The notes beneath the pieces are model-generated. The model ran no database searches, had not been told where the DNA came from, and saw nothing but the letters and a program-made list of their open reading frames with translations. Shown one piece after another: positions 38,644 through 51,892 of a stretch of 64,000 nucleotides of DNA. Both the position numbers and the translations under genes were made by a program. Source of the DNA: Gymnorhina tibicen. Taxonomy: Eukaryota; Chordata; Aves; Passeriformes; Artamidae. The stretch covers positions 3,602,935 to 3,666,934 of the forward strand of contig VXAZ01018984.1 of assembly GCA_013399875.1 (NCBI GenBank), read 5' to 3'. The first letter of the stretch is position 1, and each line of letters begins with the position of its first letter.

Positions 38644-40971
38644 TACCCACACTGCCTACCCCTTTTCTAGTTTGTCTTATTTCCTGGTGATGTGTCCCAT
38701 GCCAAGTTACCCTGCAAACAGGTATTTGGAATTTTAAATCACATGGCAACTCTACCTGAAATTCCTAATAATGCTGAGTATGTCTGTGAACTCCACGCAC
38801 AATTTGAGGCCCAGCCTCAGCAGGCAAATAAAACAAAAGTCACACAAAAAAAGTAACTTTTCATACATTGGTAAAAACCAACAAATGGTCAAGTCATCCC
38901 AAAGTCAGTTAGTGCATCTAAACCTGAAATAGCTCCACACAATTATTTTCAGAAACCCCAAGACCAGGCTGCTTGTGTTTAATTATGACACTGATTAAGG
39001 TATCATTTGTGTCCCTGATCCTCCAAGTTTGATAATGAAAGACAGCCTCTTAAAATTTAATCCAGTGGAACAGCCAGCTGCCAGAAAACATGAGCAAGTT
39101 CTCTCAGTGTAGAAGCAAAAGGTGCTCCTTGGGAAACTGTGGCCTTACACAGCTGTTCTCAGATTTGTGAAGAAATTTATAAGAATAAAATCACACAACC
39201 CTCTGAACTCAGAATGGCCACATTAACAGCTTTTCATCCTGCCCTAGGATAAACTTCATTAAACTCTCTTCATACACAGCAGATGAAGCATAATTGATCA
39301 CATACAGAGTCAGATGGAGATGCAAAATTAGCTGGTTTGGAGATGCAGGAACAGTTAAAAGCAGCTGAGATTTTTCATTCCATTTTCTTAATAAGGAGCA
39401 ACAGTGACGAAATTTAGTTTTATTTTTCAGAGAAAAGCAAAAAAAATGCAGGTGAAAAATCAATTAAGACCTGCTAACATTCTACTAGTTTCAGAAGTTA
39501 CCATACACCAAACAACCCAAGTAACAGTCCCATTTTGATCAGGAACACACAGGATTTTGAAACCCTAACAGGTGACATCCGTCATCCTTCCAAGTCCTAT
39601 AGCAACTGATCTATTCCTCAGTGGCCTCCCACTAGGGAGCCCATTTCTCCATCTCCAACTGCCCCAAAAGGAAAGCAAAATGTTTCCGAATGCCTTAGTG
39701 TCTATATTCTCCACCTTTCCTAAGATAGATCTAGGAGACAGGGAACAGAACAGTGCAGATTTCAGCTTCCCACCAGACTCCTAATGCTGCAGGAACAAGC
39801 ACGGCCCGCCTCTGCCACTCTCTCTTCAGTCCTCAAGTTTCCAGTTTAGGATGAGGGAAGAACAGACCAAGGGGAGGCGCAAGATAAACCGGGTCACATA
39901 AAGGAGGTGAAACACAGTGCCGATGGAACAAGACCACATGAATTTACGCCTTATAAACCAAAAAAAAAGGATACTGAGAGGGTTGAGACTCAGAAAAAGC
40001 ACTGTAAATAGGAAATATTTTAGATACTAGCAAAGAGATTTTCCTCTTTCAATATAGACACAGTCAAAATACGTCTCTGCAGCTTACACCTGAAGAACAA
40101 AATGGAAACAAAAAGTATCAATTATTCTCTGCCTGTTTGATCTCTTCTTTAGAAATCTTCGATTTGAAACTTAGAACAGTTCACACTAGTGATAAGGTAG
40201 ATTTAAAAACAAAATACTTCCTATGGTTAGAAACTGCCTAACAGGAAATAACCCCGGAGAACAGTACAGCAGAGAGATGCTGTTGACTGTTCATGGAAAC
40301 AAACTCCAATTTTCTTTTTTAACATTCCATCACAGGTAAGCTCCTATAAAGGTCCCTCTTAAAATTTCCCATCAAGTATGGTATCAAAGGAGTGGCCCTC
40401 ACACTGACCCAGTGTCCACTATCCTGTAATCCTCATGCTCACTCTGATGTGACCTGCACATGTAGGAGCAATAACCTCCAGATGTCGGCTGAACAACTTC
40501 AGCTTATTCCTTAAAACAGCAGTTTTCCTGGATGTATATAAAGAAAAGGAAGAAAGACCATAAAGCCATGGAAAGTGCCATCACTTCCACATTTTTTCTT
40601 TTCTTTCAAGTGGAAGCAAGGAAGACTGGTCAGATTTTCATCCAGGCCAGATTATTTTCCCAGGGCTCTCAAAATAAGATTACAGCAACTCCGCTGGGCA
40701 TGGGGAAAGGCCATAATAAGTTGACGGGGCCCATGGAGAGTTACAGAAGTGCAGATGTAAAAGGGTGATGCCCAGTACTGTCAGCAGTACTGAGTTATTG
40801 CTAATTTGTGCTCTAATACGTCTTTACCCAGGCAATGGTGGTTTATATTTTTTAACAGGTATGATTATTTGGTTACTCATGGGTAAGGTAGATGCTATCT
40901 GAGCTAAAGTCAGGGAGGCTTCTGGACAAAACCAGGGAGGAGGTGCCAATGCACTGTTCAATTTAGCAACT

Positions 40972-40985
40972 GTTGCCATGGAAAT
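40972..40985 (+). promoter_or_regulatory. RFX X-box-like motif
   Basis: GTTGCCATGGAAAT matches the RFX-family X-box (GTTGCCATGGNAAC type) at all but the final bases. RFX factors bind such sites in enhancers and promoters, notably of ciliary and neuronal genes. There is no adjacent gene start, so this would be a distal element if real. Confidence 0.35.
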
Positions 40986-43519
40986 ATCTTTTTTACTGAC
41001 TGCTGATGATTATCTCATGTTTGAAATGTGATTTATGCACATTCTATGCAAAAGCAGAGAAGCATATTTATAAATGAGCAAACCATGGTTATTCCAAGAT
41101 TAAAATGCAGTGTCCTCCATGTACTTTTCAGAAATACACAATTTGCCAAAACAGATTATTAATCATGAAAATACATTGGTCTTCTGCAGCATGTAACCCA
41201 ATTACCAGAGTAAAGCAGAAGCCCTTTCCAGAGCTGAAATTAACAGGAACAGGAAACATAATGCAATTCCCATTTTCTTCCTCTTATCTTCTCACAGGAA
41301 AGGACAGGGAGAGAGCCAGAGAGACTATCTGTGCAGCAGCTGCTATTGTTATGAATTTACAAATGCACAGGCTGCAGGAAGACACATTCAGCTTCCTGCT
41401 GCAGGATTTTTGTCAGTTTTCTTCATATTGGCCTTTGTGTCTAAAACTAGTTTTTAGAGTCAACGTTTCTCCACAAGCTTAAACACATTTTTTTAATCTG
41501 CTTTGTCCTGATATTTGCCTGCCAATCATCTCTCATTCCACACACTTTTTTTCCATTTCAGCTACATCAAAAAGAGACTCCATGGGGATGATTCACTTAT
41601 TTTTGTGTGTGTGTAAAGCAAGCTGAGAGATGCCAAAAAATACCTCCATTACTTCTGACAATCTTTTGAACTGTCCAGCAGCGAGGGTTTCTTTACCACT
41701 TGCAACAAAAGACAGTGAATGAAACTAGCAAGGAGGATCAAAATGGATGGTGGTGCCCAAAGTAGCTTCAAATGTAGGAAAGAAATGTTTCTAGCTGCAG
41801 ACTGACAGAACAAAACACAAGGTCCTGTGAGGAAGTCCCAGCAGTCCCAGAAATAGCAAACTAGACAAAAATTAAAGATATTGGAAGTCCCTGCTTTAAG
41901 GTGCAAAAAACAGTGTATAATTGCAGAGCCTCAGAGAACTCAGATCTCGTCTTAACCAGCCTGTACAAAAGTATTTTCAAGGTAAGGAAAGGAAGAACTG
42001 GACCAGTGAAAGTTAACATAGAACAACAGATCACACAACTCGAAAGGACTCTGCAATTGCACAAAGCCACACAAAATATGGTCAGTACTTGAAGTACCAG
42101 CAAAAATGCAGAAAATTAAATGCCTCTTCTCCCATGCAAACAGCCAAAAATTAGTCATTCTACACCTGCAAATGGTTTGCTGAAGTCAGATGTGATCGAG
42201 CTGTTTCTAAGACCTCACGGATGAAGACTGAAAAACCTTTGCATGAAAATACCTAAACTGCAGCCATGTTGCAGCCAGGCAATGCAAGTTATTAGTCAGG
42301 CTCCTTGTGTGTATTAGGTCTCATTTCTGAGCCATACTGGGAAAGGAACCCTGCTAGCTCAGTGGAAGACTGGAGCTCAACTGTACTTTGTTCAGTGTGA
42401 AAGCAATATACCCACACACTTCTACTTTAGTACTGCAGCTGAAGTTCATCTACTACCCTGCACTGCATTTGAAAAAGGTACTTAAAAAACCACCTGAATT
42501 TTAGTTCTGTAACATACGGAGATCAGAGAGCAGCTGGTAGTGAAATCCTCCATTTCCAGAACAAGGCCACTCTTCAATTCTCCACTTCTATTTTAATATC
42601 AACTGGCTAAATATATAAAGTTACAGCTAGCATGCATGATAATCTCATTATAAACAGAGGCACAACACCAAAAAAGAGCTGGTTACACAATACCCAGAAA
42701 TTTGATGAAGAGTTCTTGAATAAGACAAATTAATACATGAGTTGTTGAGTGACAACCATCATATGTGGGCGCAGAAATAGGTTCTTTGCAATGACAGAGC
42801 TGGTAAATGGAGGGACTCACAGCTGAAGCCCACTCTGCATGAGCCTGGCCAAATTTAAGAGAGATCTAGCAAGAATAGGATCCACCTCTACTTCAGGCAT
42901 CTTAGCAAGGCTATAGAGAGACAGCATTCCTCAGTTCCCACAGCAGACACTCAGTACAGCCACACTGCTAAAAACATACTTAGTCATCCATACAGATACT
43001 GACAAACCAGATCAGATAATCAACTGTCTGAAGCACATACTTTGAAGGAGCGGGGGAGAAGAAAGAAAAAAAAAATGCTTTTGCATTCTACTTATTTCTG
43101 GGAATTAAAGAAGCTGACAAAGTATTTTTGCTAATGAACACAAAAAAACCTGAAGGTGTTGCCAGCATGTAATAGCTAATGACAGCATAAGAGCATCAGT
43201 TCAGACAGAGACTGAACCCAGAGACAGCAAAAGCCCAAGCAGAAAATTTTAAGGTCAGTCCAGGTAAAATTCAGTTTGTAATGAAAGAAGACAAATGCAT
43301 GAGACACCTACTCTTAACTGACAGAACCCAGTCAGTGAATCCAAAGTCACTTCTAAACCCCAAATTGTAAAGATTGCTTCAGAAGACCCAGTAGCAGAAT
43401 GTGCCAGATGAAACCTATTTTGCCCACTGCAGCAACTGCTACATGACAGCAGATGAGAAACCAGGAACAGCAGGACCAGTACTCCTGGGGGTGTTTGAGC
43501 CAAGTCACCTGCTCTGGCC

Positions 43520-43815
43520 AAGACCGTGCCCACACAATGACCACGGGTGCCCAGCACTGCAGTCACAGCAGACGGAGCCATCAGGAGAGCATCAGGGCAG
43601 CGTGAATGGGAAGCACCTAACGCTGCACTGTGTGCCATACCTGCAGCACACTCATTTGTACTTAAAGCATAGCAGCCACCACCACCGACATTTGCACCAG
43701 CGATTGGAACTGCCACCACCGTCTTCAGAGAGGCGCTTTACACAAGACATGCCAGTAAACAAATTAACGAGTGGGAATGGGTTGTGCATCCTCGCTTGAC
43801 AGAGTGGCGTGTGTG
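43520..43815. other. CpG-enriched patch with overlapping open frames
   Basis: About twelve CpGs fall in about 300 bp, well above the surroundings, and the G+C content is higher. A 154-codon frame on the minus strand (43719-43255) and a 132-codon frame on the plus strand (43401-43799) overlap. The minus-strand product is rich in Gly, Ala, Ser, Cys and Leu; the plus-strand product has a His-rich stretch (SSHHHRHLHQR) arising from a CCA-type repeat. Neither shows a domain or a signal I recognise, and both long frames are explained by the lower stop-codon density of GC-richer DNA. It could be a small CpG-type regulatory element. Confidence 0.35.
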
Positions 43816-45277
43816 ACAGCTTCTCTCAGGCTCTGCATGAAGAAACAGGCTCAGAGAGTAATAAAGATTGAGCTTTGACCAGTTAAGTGTTAATAATATC
43901 TGACACACACGGATGAGGATTAATCAGGGAGTTGTCAGGACTGTTATAATAATAGCTGCTTGAAATGCTGTTCAGTGGGAGGGATTCTAAAAATGAGAAT
44001 ACATTCACTTAATATATTGCAGTGCTTGCTTTAAAATTAATCATGAATAATCATTAGAAGGCTTCTGGTTGGAGGGAGGGAGTATTTCACATGACCCAGA
44101 TGCTGGCTGTACATCTCCACAGATGGGATTATAGCTGTCTGGTATCTAATAATGAGAGCTCTGTTTCAGCCTCATGCCTTTTATTTCACTCTTGGTCTAA
44201 CTGCAGTGGCAGTGAGAAAGTTCGCCAGCTTTAGCCACCAAACGTGCTGATATTGCTGGGGTTGAATAAAACTATGAGGTACATACAACTGTGCATGTGG
44301 GAGGTTGTCAAAGACGTACACTGGAGAGAAAACTGACTTCTGCCTGTGGAAACTTTTTTTCTGCTGTGTTGCAATTCTGTTTCCTGCATTCAAACATAAT
44401 GCAGTAATGTTCTTAGTGCTGTGCTTAATTTTAAATACCTGGATAGTCTGATTAAAGCAGTGTTCAATTGCTTAAAGTTGGATTTGTCTGGATGATTCAG
44501 TTGCTTAAAATTAAGTTATGCATACAAGTGTCCTGGTAAAGAGCTCTCTCTTTTTCAGTCCTGTGGGTAGTATTGCATCCAGAAATGCTGTTGACAGTAA
44601 CAATAAAGCATCCAAAAACAACAGAAAGCAGCTGAATACTTTTATCAAAACAAAAATTCAATAGTCAAAGAATGCTATTACATATCAAATCAAGGTTAAA
44701 CAAAACTAACTGCAGGCTAATAATGCAGAGGAGTATCCCAAATTTTTTATTTTCTTCCATTTTGACTCTGGTACCCTGACTACATTGCTTATCTTGCTTC
44801 CTTCCCTTTGAGATTATCTCATAAGACCTCCTAGAGACAGATTAGAGTTTCTTCTAGTCTACTACTAACACCAACAATGCAGCAAAAGGATTATATTCTT
44901 TCCTATAGGAAAAAAAATCTTCCTTATCATAACTGTTCACTCCTAAAAATGAACCGAAAGACAGCACTATTTCAGTTTTTCCCTCCTTCTGTTGTAGTCA
45001 GGTACCAACTGACTCACTGCCCCTTTAATCTGTGGGTACGTATCAATATTCATGAATGCAACTTCTATTTAATAATTAATTTAAGGACAAATACTGCTTA
45101 GATATTGAACTTCTAATATGCACCAAGGTTAAATACTTGTCAGAAATACCTTATGTTCTTGCATCTCAATTACCTCTCAGGAAACAGAAAGAAAAAGATT
45201 TTTCAGTCATGTCAAAACGTTTTGCCTATAAATTTGTAGAACTGAATTTATAATAGACAGATTTCTGTATTCTATAC

Positions 45278-45313
45278 AACAATGCATATGCATTGTTATA
45301 TACAACATATGTT
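45278..45313. repeat. 20-bp perfect palindrome plus adjacent 10-bp palindrome
   Basis: AACAATGCATATGCATTGTT (45278-45297) equals its own reverse complement. Seven bases further on, AACATATGTT (45304-45313) is another perfect palindrome sharing the AACA...TGTT ends and the CATATG core. The core ATGCATAT resembles POU/octamer-type binding sequence. A perfect 20-bp palindrome with no spacer is uncommon in random sequence of this length. Confidence 0.8.
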
Positions 45314-46931
45314 ATATGGCCTTTCCAGCCACAGGGATGTAAGCTGTTGATCAATGCAAATGGCATTAACTTCTGTATTCATGAACTTTACACGTGCTAC
45401 ATAGGTACAGTGCTGATATCTCTGAAAAATATCAGTAAACAACACCAGAGTGTAATTTAAGTTAGAAGCCAGCAGCAGTCTTTGGCCACACTGAAATTCT
45501 CCATCTCCCCAAGAGGCTGGCTTTTAATTTCCAGGTGGCTTCATCACTATCTATGATGATTTGCTTCTATTTTTTTCCATTTATTTTTTTCTTCTGAAGG
45601 AAGGAAGGTTTTCTATTCCCAGCCTGCTGTGGTGTGTGTTCCATTGAGGGATCTGTAATTATTTACTCTGCATTTCCTGCTGTGGTGCAGGTGAGGATAT
45701 ATTTCTGGAAATGGCAGCAAAGTCAGCTTTTATTCAGTCCAATTTTACTCTGTTAGGTTTTTTATTCATTAAATGCATCTTGACGATGTCCCACCTATCT
45801 ACTTCCCAAAAGAAAGGAAAGGTTTCCCTATGTGAACATGCAACTGACCTTAGACTGCTTTCTTTTTCTGTTTACATACATTATTGAGAGGTTATGTACA
45901 AAGCCTTTGCTAGGAAGCAAAATACTGGAAAAACTTCAAAGAACTGAGGGAATACACGGGGTCCTTCAAATCCAGCTTGGGCTGGGCATTTTGTCAAGGG
46001 ATGGACCACAGTTCTATAACTCAGCCAGGATTCAGGGTCTTCCTGTTTGAACAAGTGAGCTGGGAAAGAACGGATTGACCACGATGCTTTGCTCAGAGGA
46101 TGCTCATGGTATTGCTTTTGAGGTCACCCACACCAGGACGTGTCCCTTGGCTCCTCATCTCCAACCTTGCCCGGGGTGATGCACCACGGACCTGTCTTTT
46201 CCACCAAAATATCAGACCCACATTTTCTGCCACAATGCATGTTATTTACACAGTTTTCCATCTACACTAAGCATTGTTGAGCTCATTTTTCGTTACTAAG
46301 CCTCAATACTCAAGGATCTACCCTGATACCTGCACTTTAACACTGAGGTTGGCAAAGCTGGAAGAGTATCCAGGAGGTTCCCTTTGCAGGATTTGTCACT
46401 TCAGACTAAATCACTTACCCTCAATTATGTTTATCCAACTATAAAATGGGGCCAATAATACTTATTTTTCAAAGATGATAGGAGGCTTATTAATGCTTGT
46501 TTAAGTGCTTTGTTATGCTTGAATGGAAAAGGAAATTATTATTATAATTTTAAGTGAAGCTTAATTATAAAACTGTTAACATAAGCGTATTAGAAAAATG
46601 AATTCTGAATCGCAAGCCAGCAATTGCTCACTCTTAAAACAGTATGAGATGATTTTATATGCATCTTGCTGTCACTAATCCCCTCTCCTCTAAATCCTAC
46701 ACTTGTTTTCCATATTACAGCTAAGAAGAGGCAACATGCAAATTAAATTTAGTGCCGAATCAATCAAGAAACAATACCTAGTAACATATTTGGTGATCTG
46801 TCATCACTGGAAGCCTCATAAAAAAATAATCTGCATACAAAACCATTGTGTTTGCTATACACTAAAATAAGCTACACATATGATTGTCTCTGGTACAACC
46901 CCTAACCTGGAAAACAGGCTAATTTACCTCT

Positions 46932-47296
46932 CTTGAGAGCTGGGCCTGTTCAGTCTGGAGAAGAGAAGGCTCCCTGGAGCCTTCTGTACCTAAAGGGACT
47001 ACGAGAAAGTTGGAGACTTTTTAAGGGGTGTAGAGTGATAGAGCACGAGGGAGTGGCCTTAAACTGAAGAAGGTACATTTAGATTAGATATCAGGAACAA
47101 ATTCTTTACTGTGAGGGTGAGTCACTGGTCCAGGTTGCCCACAGAATTTGTAGATGCCCATCCCTGGAAGTGCCAGGCTGGATGGGGCTCTGAGCAGCCT
47201 GGTGTAGTGGGAGGTGTCCCTGCCCATGGCAGAGGGCCTGGGAACTGGATGATCTTTAAGATCCCTTCCAACCCAAACCATTCTATGATTTTACGA
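46932..47296 (+). mobile_element. CR1 LINE 3'-end fragment, plus strand
   Basis: Starts CTTGAGAGCTGGGCCTGTTC, then AGTCTGGAGAAGAGAAGGCT, runs through GGAACAAATTCTTTACTGTG and the AGGTTGCCCACAGAATTTGT block, and ends CCCTTCCAACCCAAACCATT followed by CTATGATTTTACG. The last part carries the CR1 terminal TTCCAACC and ATTCTRTG signatures. In frame it reads RVSHWSRLPTEFVDA, the ORF2 C-terminus, then breaks by frameshift. It is about 365 bp, 5'-truncated and inactive. With the minus-strand copy at 51.9 kb it forms an inverted pair. Confidence 0.97.
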
Positions 47297-50200
47297 AGAT
47301 CAAGCTTCCAAGTTACCAAGATAACTTAAAATTTGCAGTAAGATTGTCTCACAAATTTGCAAATCCTAGACAGCACAGTTCTTCCTTTAATCAAACAACA
47401 ATACGAAATCCTTTAAGTGGCTTGCTTAGAAGACAAGCCAGGACTTATAAAAGTACATAACACTGAAGATTATACAGTTATTGCACAGAAAGAATTGAGC
47501 AAAATAATTTGCTTTTACCTGCCATAATGTATTTGTCAAAACAAGCACCACTTTAAGTCATCACTCCCAAATCTTCTGCAAATATGTTCTATGAGCTTAA
47601 GCTCTGACACTTGCACAATGTATACAAAGAAAGGCAGAACTCCAGGGTCATTTCCAGACAATAAAAAGAAAGAAAATAATCTCACTCTGTTTCCTCCAAC
47701 CCTGTCACCAACTTGTATTTCAGAGGTTCACCAGAAGAGGTAAATAAACATAAAATCTGTTTAGATAAGGCATTGCTCATAAAGTTTTCAAAAAGAGGGT
47801 AAGTATTTGACGCTAAAACAAAGTGTCTTTAAAAAAGCCCCTCTAGAGCTTGAGGCTTGTGCTGCTCCCTCCCCAGAACTGCTGTGTCTGGGAAGGCAAT
47901 GGTGGTTTTCCATGGTTACAAAAAAATAGACACTTCATGCTGGGGAGGGGTGTGGGTAGGTGCTGTGTGAAGCAACAACAACAAAAAACAAAACAAGACA
48001 ACAAAAAATCTCCAACAAAACAAAAACAACCCCAAAATGAATATCCAGCAAAAGCCAAGACTTGAGATGAAGAGAGGCATCCAATATTGCCCAAACCAAA
48101 TGTCTGTATCAACAAACAGGATTTGAGCAGAACTGAAGGAGACATCAACTCTTCACTGATCACCAACAGGACTATTCCATCTAAATTAAATTTTAAAAGG
48201 TTAAAAAACAAGGCTTAAAGGAAACAGCTCTCCAGATTTTCAACAGGAGTAAGAAAACTGTCAGTAAAATCAAGTGATTTCAGCCAGCTGTGGCCATCAT
48301 GTGTGGTTGGACCCTGCCCCAGAAGAAGGGAACACGCAGCGGAGTGCCACCACAATTCCCTCCCCACCGCAGTACTCTTGGAGCATCACCTCACATGCCA
48401 CTCCCAACAGCCCTCCCCAAGCACAAGATGAGAGAGGGAAAAATGGAAAACTGGGAGAGTAGATACACCAAAATTATTTGATAGAACAGACTATCTGATG
48501 CTCTCTAGACAAAGGGAAAATAAGAACAGTTGCAATAGTAAAGCCTCGGCACTGACAGGCCTCTGACAGACCAGTGAACACGGACAATGTCACAGAGCTG
48601 CAGCAGACTGCTGCTGCTGAAGTGACCAGGAAAACTCACAGCTGAGGACCAGCAGGTGCCTGGTTCTCTCTGCACCTGTGGGTTGTCTCCTCCCCTTGAT
48701 CATATTTCAGCCACAATTAATTCAAAAAGCCACAAGGTTATCCACTGGGTTGCTGCTTCCTCCCTCCTCCATGTAGCCATGGTGTCCTTATGACAACTTC
48801 CCATCTTCCAGACAACTTAGTTGAAGGCAAAGGTTTTGCCAATTTGGAACCACTATCAGTGTCAGACACTTACTTATATTTTCCTACTCCTCACTTTATT
48901 AACAGATTGAAGTCCTAATTTAGATGAATAATTCAAGTGCTGGTAACTAACTGCACTGGTTCCCTCGGCAGATTTTTCCCATGGCACTTGCTTGTCCTAC
49001 CAACCAACTTCAATGACAAAGGCTTAACGTCATATTAGCAGCAGGCTTTTTCTGCTCTCTTATGCAAACACCCTTTGCATTGTCCTCCAATATTCTGGGC
49101 TGCAGGTTCTGCAAGCATAGCACACTTGTCAACTAGACTTATCGAATGTTTAACAAACCCTCACTGACTGTGTGAAAGCCTCCTGCAAGAAAAATTGCAG
49201 GATGTCACGTACAGCATCCAAACCTGGGCTCCAAGAACAACTGTGTCAAAGTTGCTGTCCTTTGTCTTTGCCCCACACCATCTTCCCTTTCTCTCCTCCT
49301 TGTTTTTAAATCCTTCATTTACAATACATCTCAATAGCAAGCATGGTACTCTGCAAACAAACACACTCATCATACACAAGGACAAAGCAATTCACTCACT
49401 GACTTAATTTTAATTCTGAAAAGCCAGTTATGATTTACTACATATTCTATTTATTTAAAAAAACAAGACTGACAAGCCAATGCAAATATGCAGTGCTGAT
49501 GATGCACTTCGCTAGACAATTAAGCCATAAAATTCTATAGCACTGAAAATAGCACAAAATACCACATGCACAAAGAGGCCAAGTCCTGTATCCTGAGGAA
49601 ATGGCTTTGTATTCCATAAATTTACAGCATTTTACATCTTACAAAAAAAATTACAGTAAGCCACAGCATTGCAGGTTTCCACCCCCAGTCACCATTATAT
49701 GTGTTAAATGGAAGCCATCACTAAAAGGCAGATATTTAGCATGAAAAACACAACTGAATATAAAGACTAAGTGCCAAAACAGGAGTGTAATACCATTTTC
49801 TGATGGTAAATTTGAGCAATTTAATGGCAGCATCTGCTCTTTTTGATAAAGAGGCAGATGTATTTTGGGCCTCACCCTAAGTGAATGAAAATGCTTACAT
49901 CACTTACTAAAGAGCAGTATTTTACATAAACTCATAATACCAAACCTACAATGAAAATCTTATTCATTCTGATGACTTACTAGCCTAGCAGAAGCTTTGA
50001 GCCCAAATATTTCTTTTTACTATAAGAACAAAGTGATTCTCCACATGAATTTCATGTTATCCATCTGCTGTATTACACCGTATTGGAGATGGAATACTGG
50101 CTTAAATCTCTCCTGACACCATTTTTTATTTTCCTGCATAGTAATAAAAAGCAGAAAGTTTTATTAATGTAGAACCATGAAACGTACCAAGAGATACTCT

Positions 50201-51892
50201 AATACTATTCACCATGAATATAGATTAACATTTTAGGGTTTATGGCTAGTTATATATTCATTAAAGTTACTGTAAACAATATCAAATGGAAGTGAAATAA
50301 ACATGAAAAAGCTCTCCATGGGTTTAGGTATACTCAACATCACAAAGCTCCTCATGTGCTCATGAAGTGCAATGATGTAACAGATATAAATCCAACATAA
50401 TGACAGAGTTAAACATAAGTCTTCCTTTGTTTCAAACTCATTCTGCCTCAATCTTGCTGTATCTTTCCCTGTTCTGCCTCTAACTGGCTGCTGAGCGAGT
50501 TATCTTCATATGCGTTTGCCCTTCAGAGCAGTCCTTCCAAACTGCAGCTCATTGCTCCAACACAGAATTCCTGGAGAACAGAAACACTCTCCTCACAGGC
50601 AAACAGAAGGCATTCATAGCACTCTCTCCCTCAGATAACTCTCAGCTCCAAGTGGAAGCTCTGCACTAGAACATAAGGATCGAAAATAAATAACATAAAT
50701 TTGAAGTGTCAAAAGCAAGTGCCTCACACGGGAAAAAAAAAAATCAGCAAGATAAATCCTACAGAACAAAGGTGCACTGCTTTTTTGCTGTCTGTTCTCC
50801 CTCTTCCCCATCCAGAGACAATGTGCCCAGTGAAATAACTCAAACAGCCACTGATTTCTGGTCTGGATTTGCTGTTTGAATAAAGGAGCATCCCAGGCAA
50901 GGAAATCTATTTCATTTCCAGCATGACTGTTAAACAGTCTCATCACAACCAAGCTTTTCCAGGTACAGACTCGCTTGTCTGAACTTGCTGTATATCTTTA
51001 GGCTGAGTTTTTCTCTCAAAGTTGAATTTTTGTGGTATTGATTTGAAGACATCATTTAACCTTTTTTCAAGTTTTTAACATCACATTTACTTATCACCGT
51101 GAGCTGTACTAGACACAAAACAAGCCTGCAGATATAACCCAAAATCATGCTGTTGCTCTTCTGAGCATTCCACACAGTATTACTTTGAGCAGCTGTTTTT
51201 GGAAACATCCACCAAACCTTTTCAAGACAGTTTCTAACACAGAGAGAGCAAAAGATGAAACTACAAAGCAACTCATTTGAAGAAGACTGGACACTGAAAA
51301 GAAACAGGTGGTGGATGCAGAGGAGGTACAACAGTTTTGTCAGTAAGGCACAGAAATAAGAATAACTTGATTCTGGAATCTGTTTTTATTACAATTAGTT
51401 TCCAGGGCAAAATACTGGTAATCCTGATGGCTGAAATAAAAAGAGCAAGCTTCCTTCTCTACATCCCTCCAAAAGTTCTGAATGGAATCCAAACCAGAGT
51501 TCTGCTGACCTCTGCAGAAAGATCCTGCATGCAGAGAACCATGTTGGTTGTGAAAATGACACGTATTTTAACACAGTGCTTAAATTGCAAAGTTAAAAAA
51601 GAAGCAGTGTTTATCTAGAGCAGCAAGAAATGGAGTAGGTGGTGGAACAGAAGTAGCTCACATCACAAGATCAGGATCAGCTTCAAGTGGGCTTTGTAAC
51701 CCAGCAGGATGGGTAGGAAAAACCTGAGGCTTGATGACCCCGAAGTCTGTGCAAGGCATCACTGGGGAAAGGAAGAGGTGTGCAATGCTAGGTCAGGCTG
51801 CTGGATGAACACAGCTACTGTGAAATAGCATTAGGCCACTGCAGGGCTATTGGTTTATCTACTGAGCCAAGCTTTTATTTTCTTTCTTTTTG
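47297..51892. other. non-coding unique sequence
   Basis: No gene is seen. A CAA/A-rich tract lies at 47972-48036. Open frames of up to 122 codons (47843-48211, minus; 50614-50952, minus) are low-complexity or lack recognisable domains. AT-rich unique DNA. Confidence 0.65.
47972..48036 (+). repeat. CAA/A-rich low-complexity tract
   Basis: CAACAACAACAAAAAACAAAA and related A/C-only sequence. The minus strand translates to a Cys/Phe-rich stretch that is an artefact of this tract. Confidence 0.75.

Larger units (their letters stand above)
38644..46931. other. non-coding unique sequence with a CpG-enriched patch
   Basis: No gene or recognisable transposon is seen. It holds an RFX X-box-like motif (40972-40985), a short (GT)5 run (41605-41614), a CpG-enriched patch (43520-43815) with overlapping long open frames on both strands, and a 20-bp palindrome (45278-45297). 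An open frame of 125 codons (41105-41482, plus) has no recognised domain. Confidence 0.65.

Noticed and set aside
38531..38749. Lysine-rich minus-strand frame as a nuclear protein
   Set aside because: The lysine/arginine run is just the complement of the T-rich tract at 38555-38643.
43255..43719. 154-codon minus-strand open frame as a gene
   Set aside because: It overlaps a 132-codon plus-strand frame in GC-richer DNA, with no recognised domain, no signal and no splice evidence. Long frames on both strands point to composition rather than coding.
47084..47329. Open frames at 47.1-47.3 kb as host genes
   Set aside because: They are in or antisense to the plus-strand CR1 copy.
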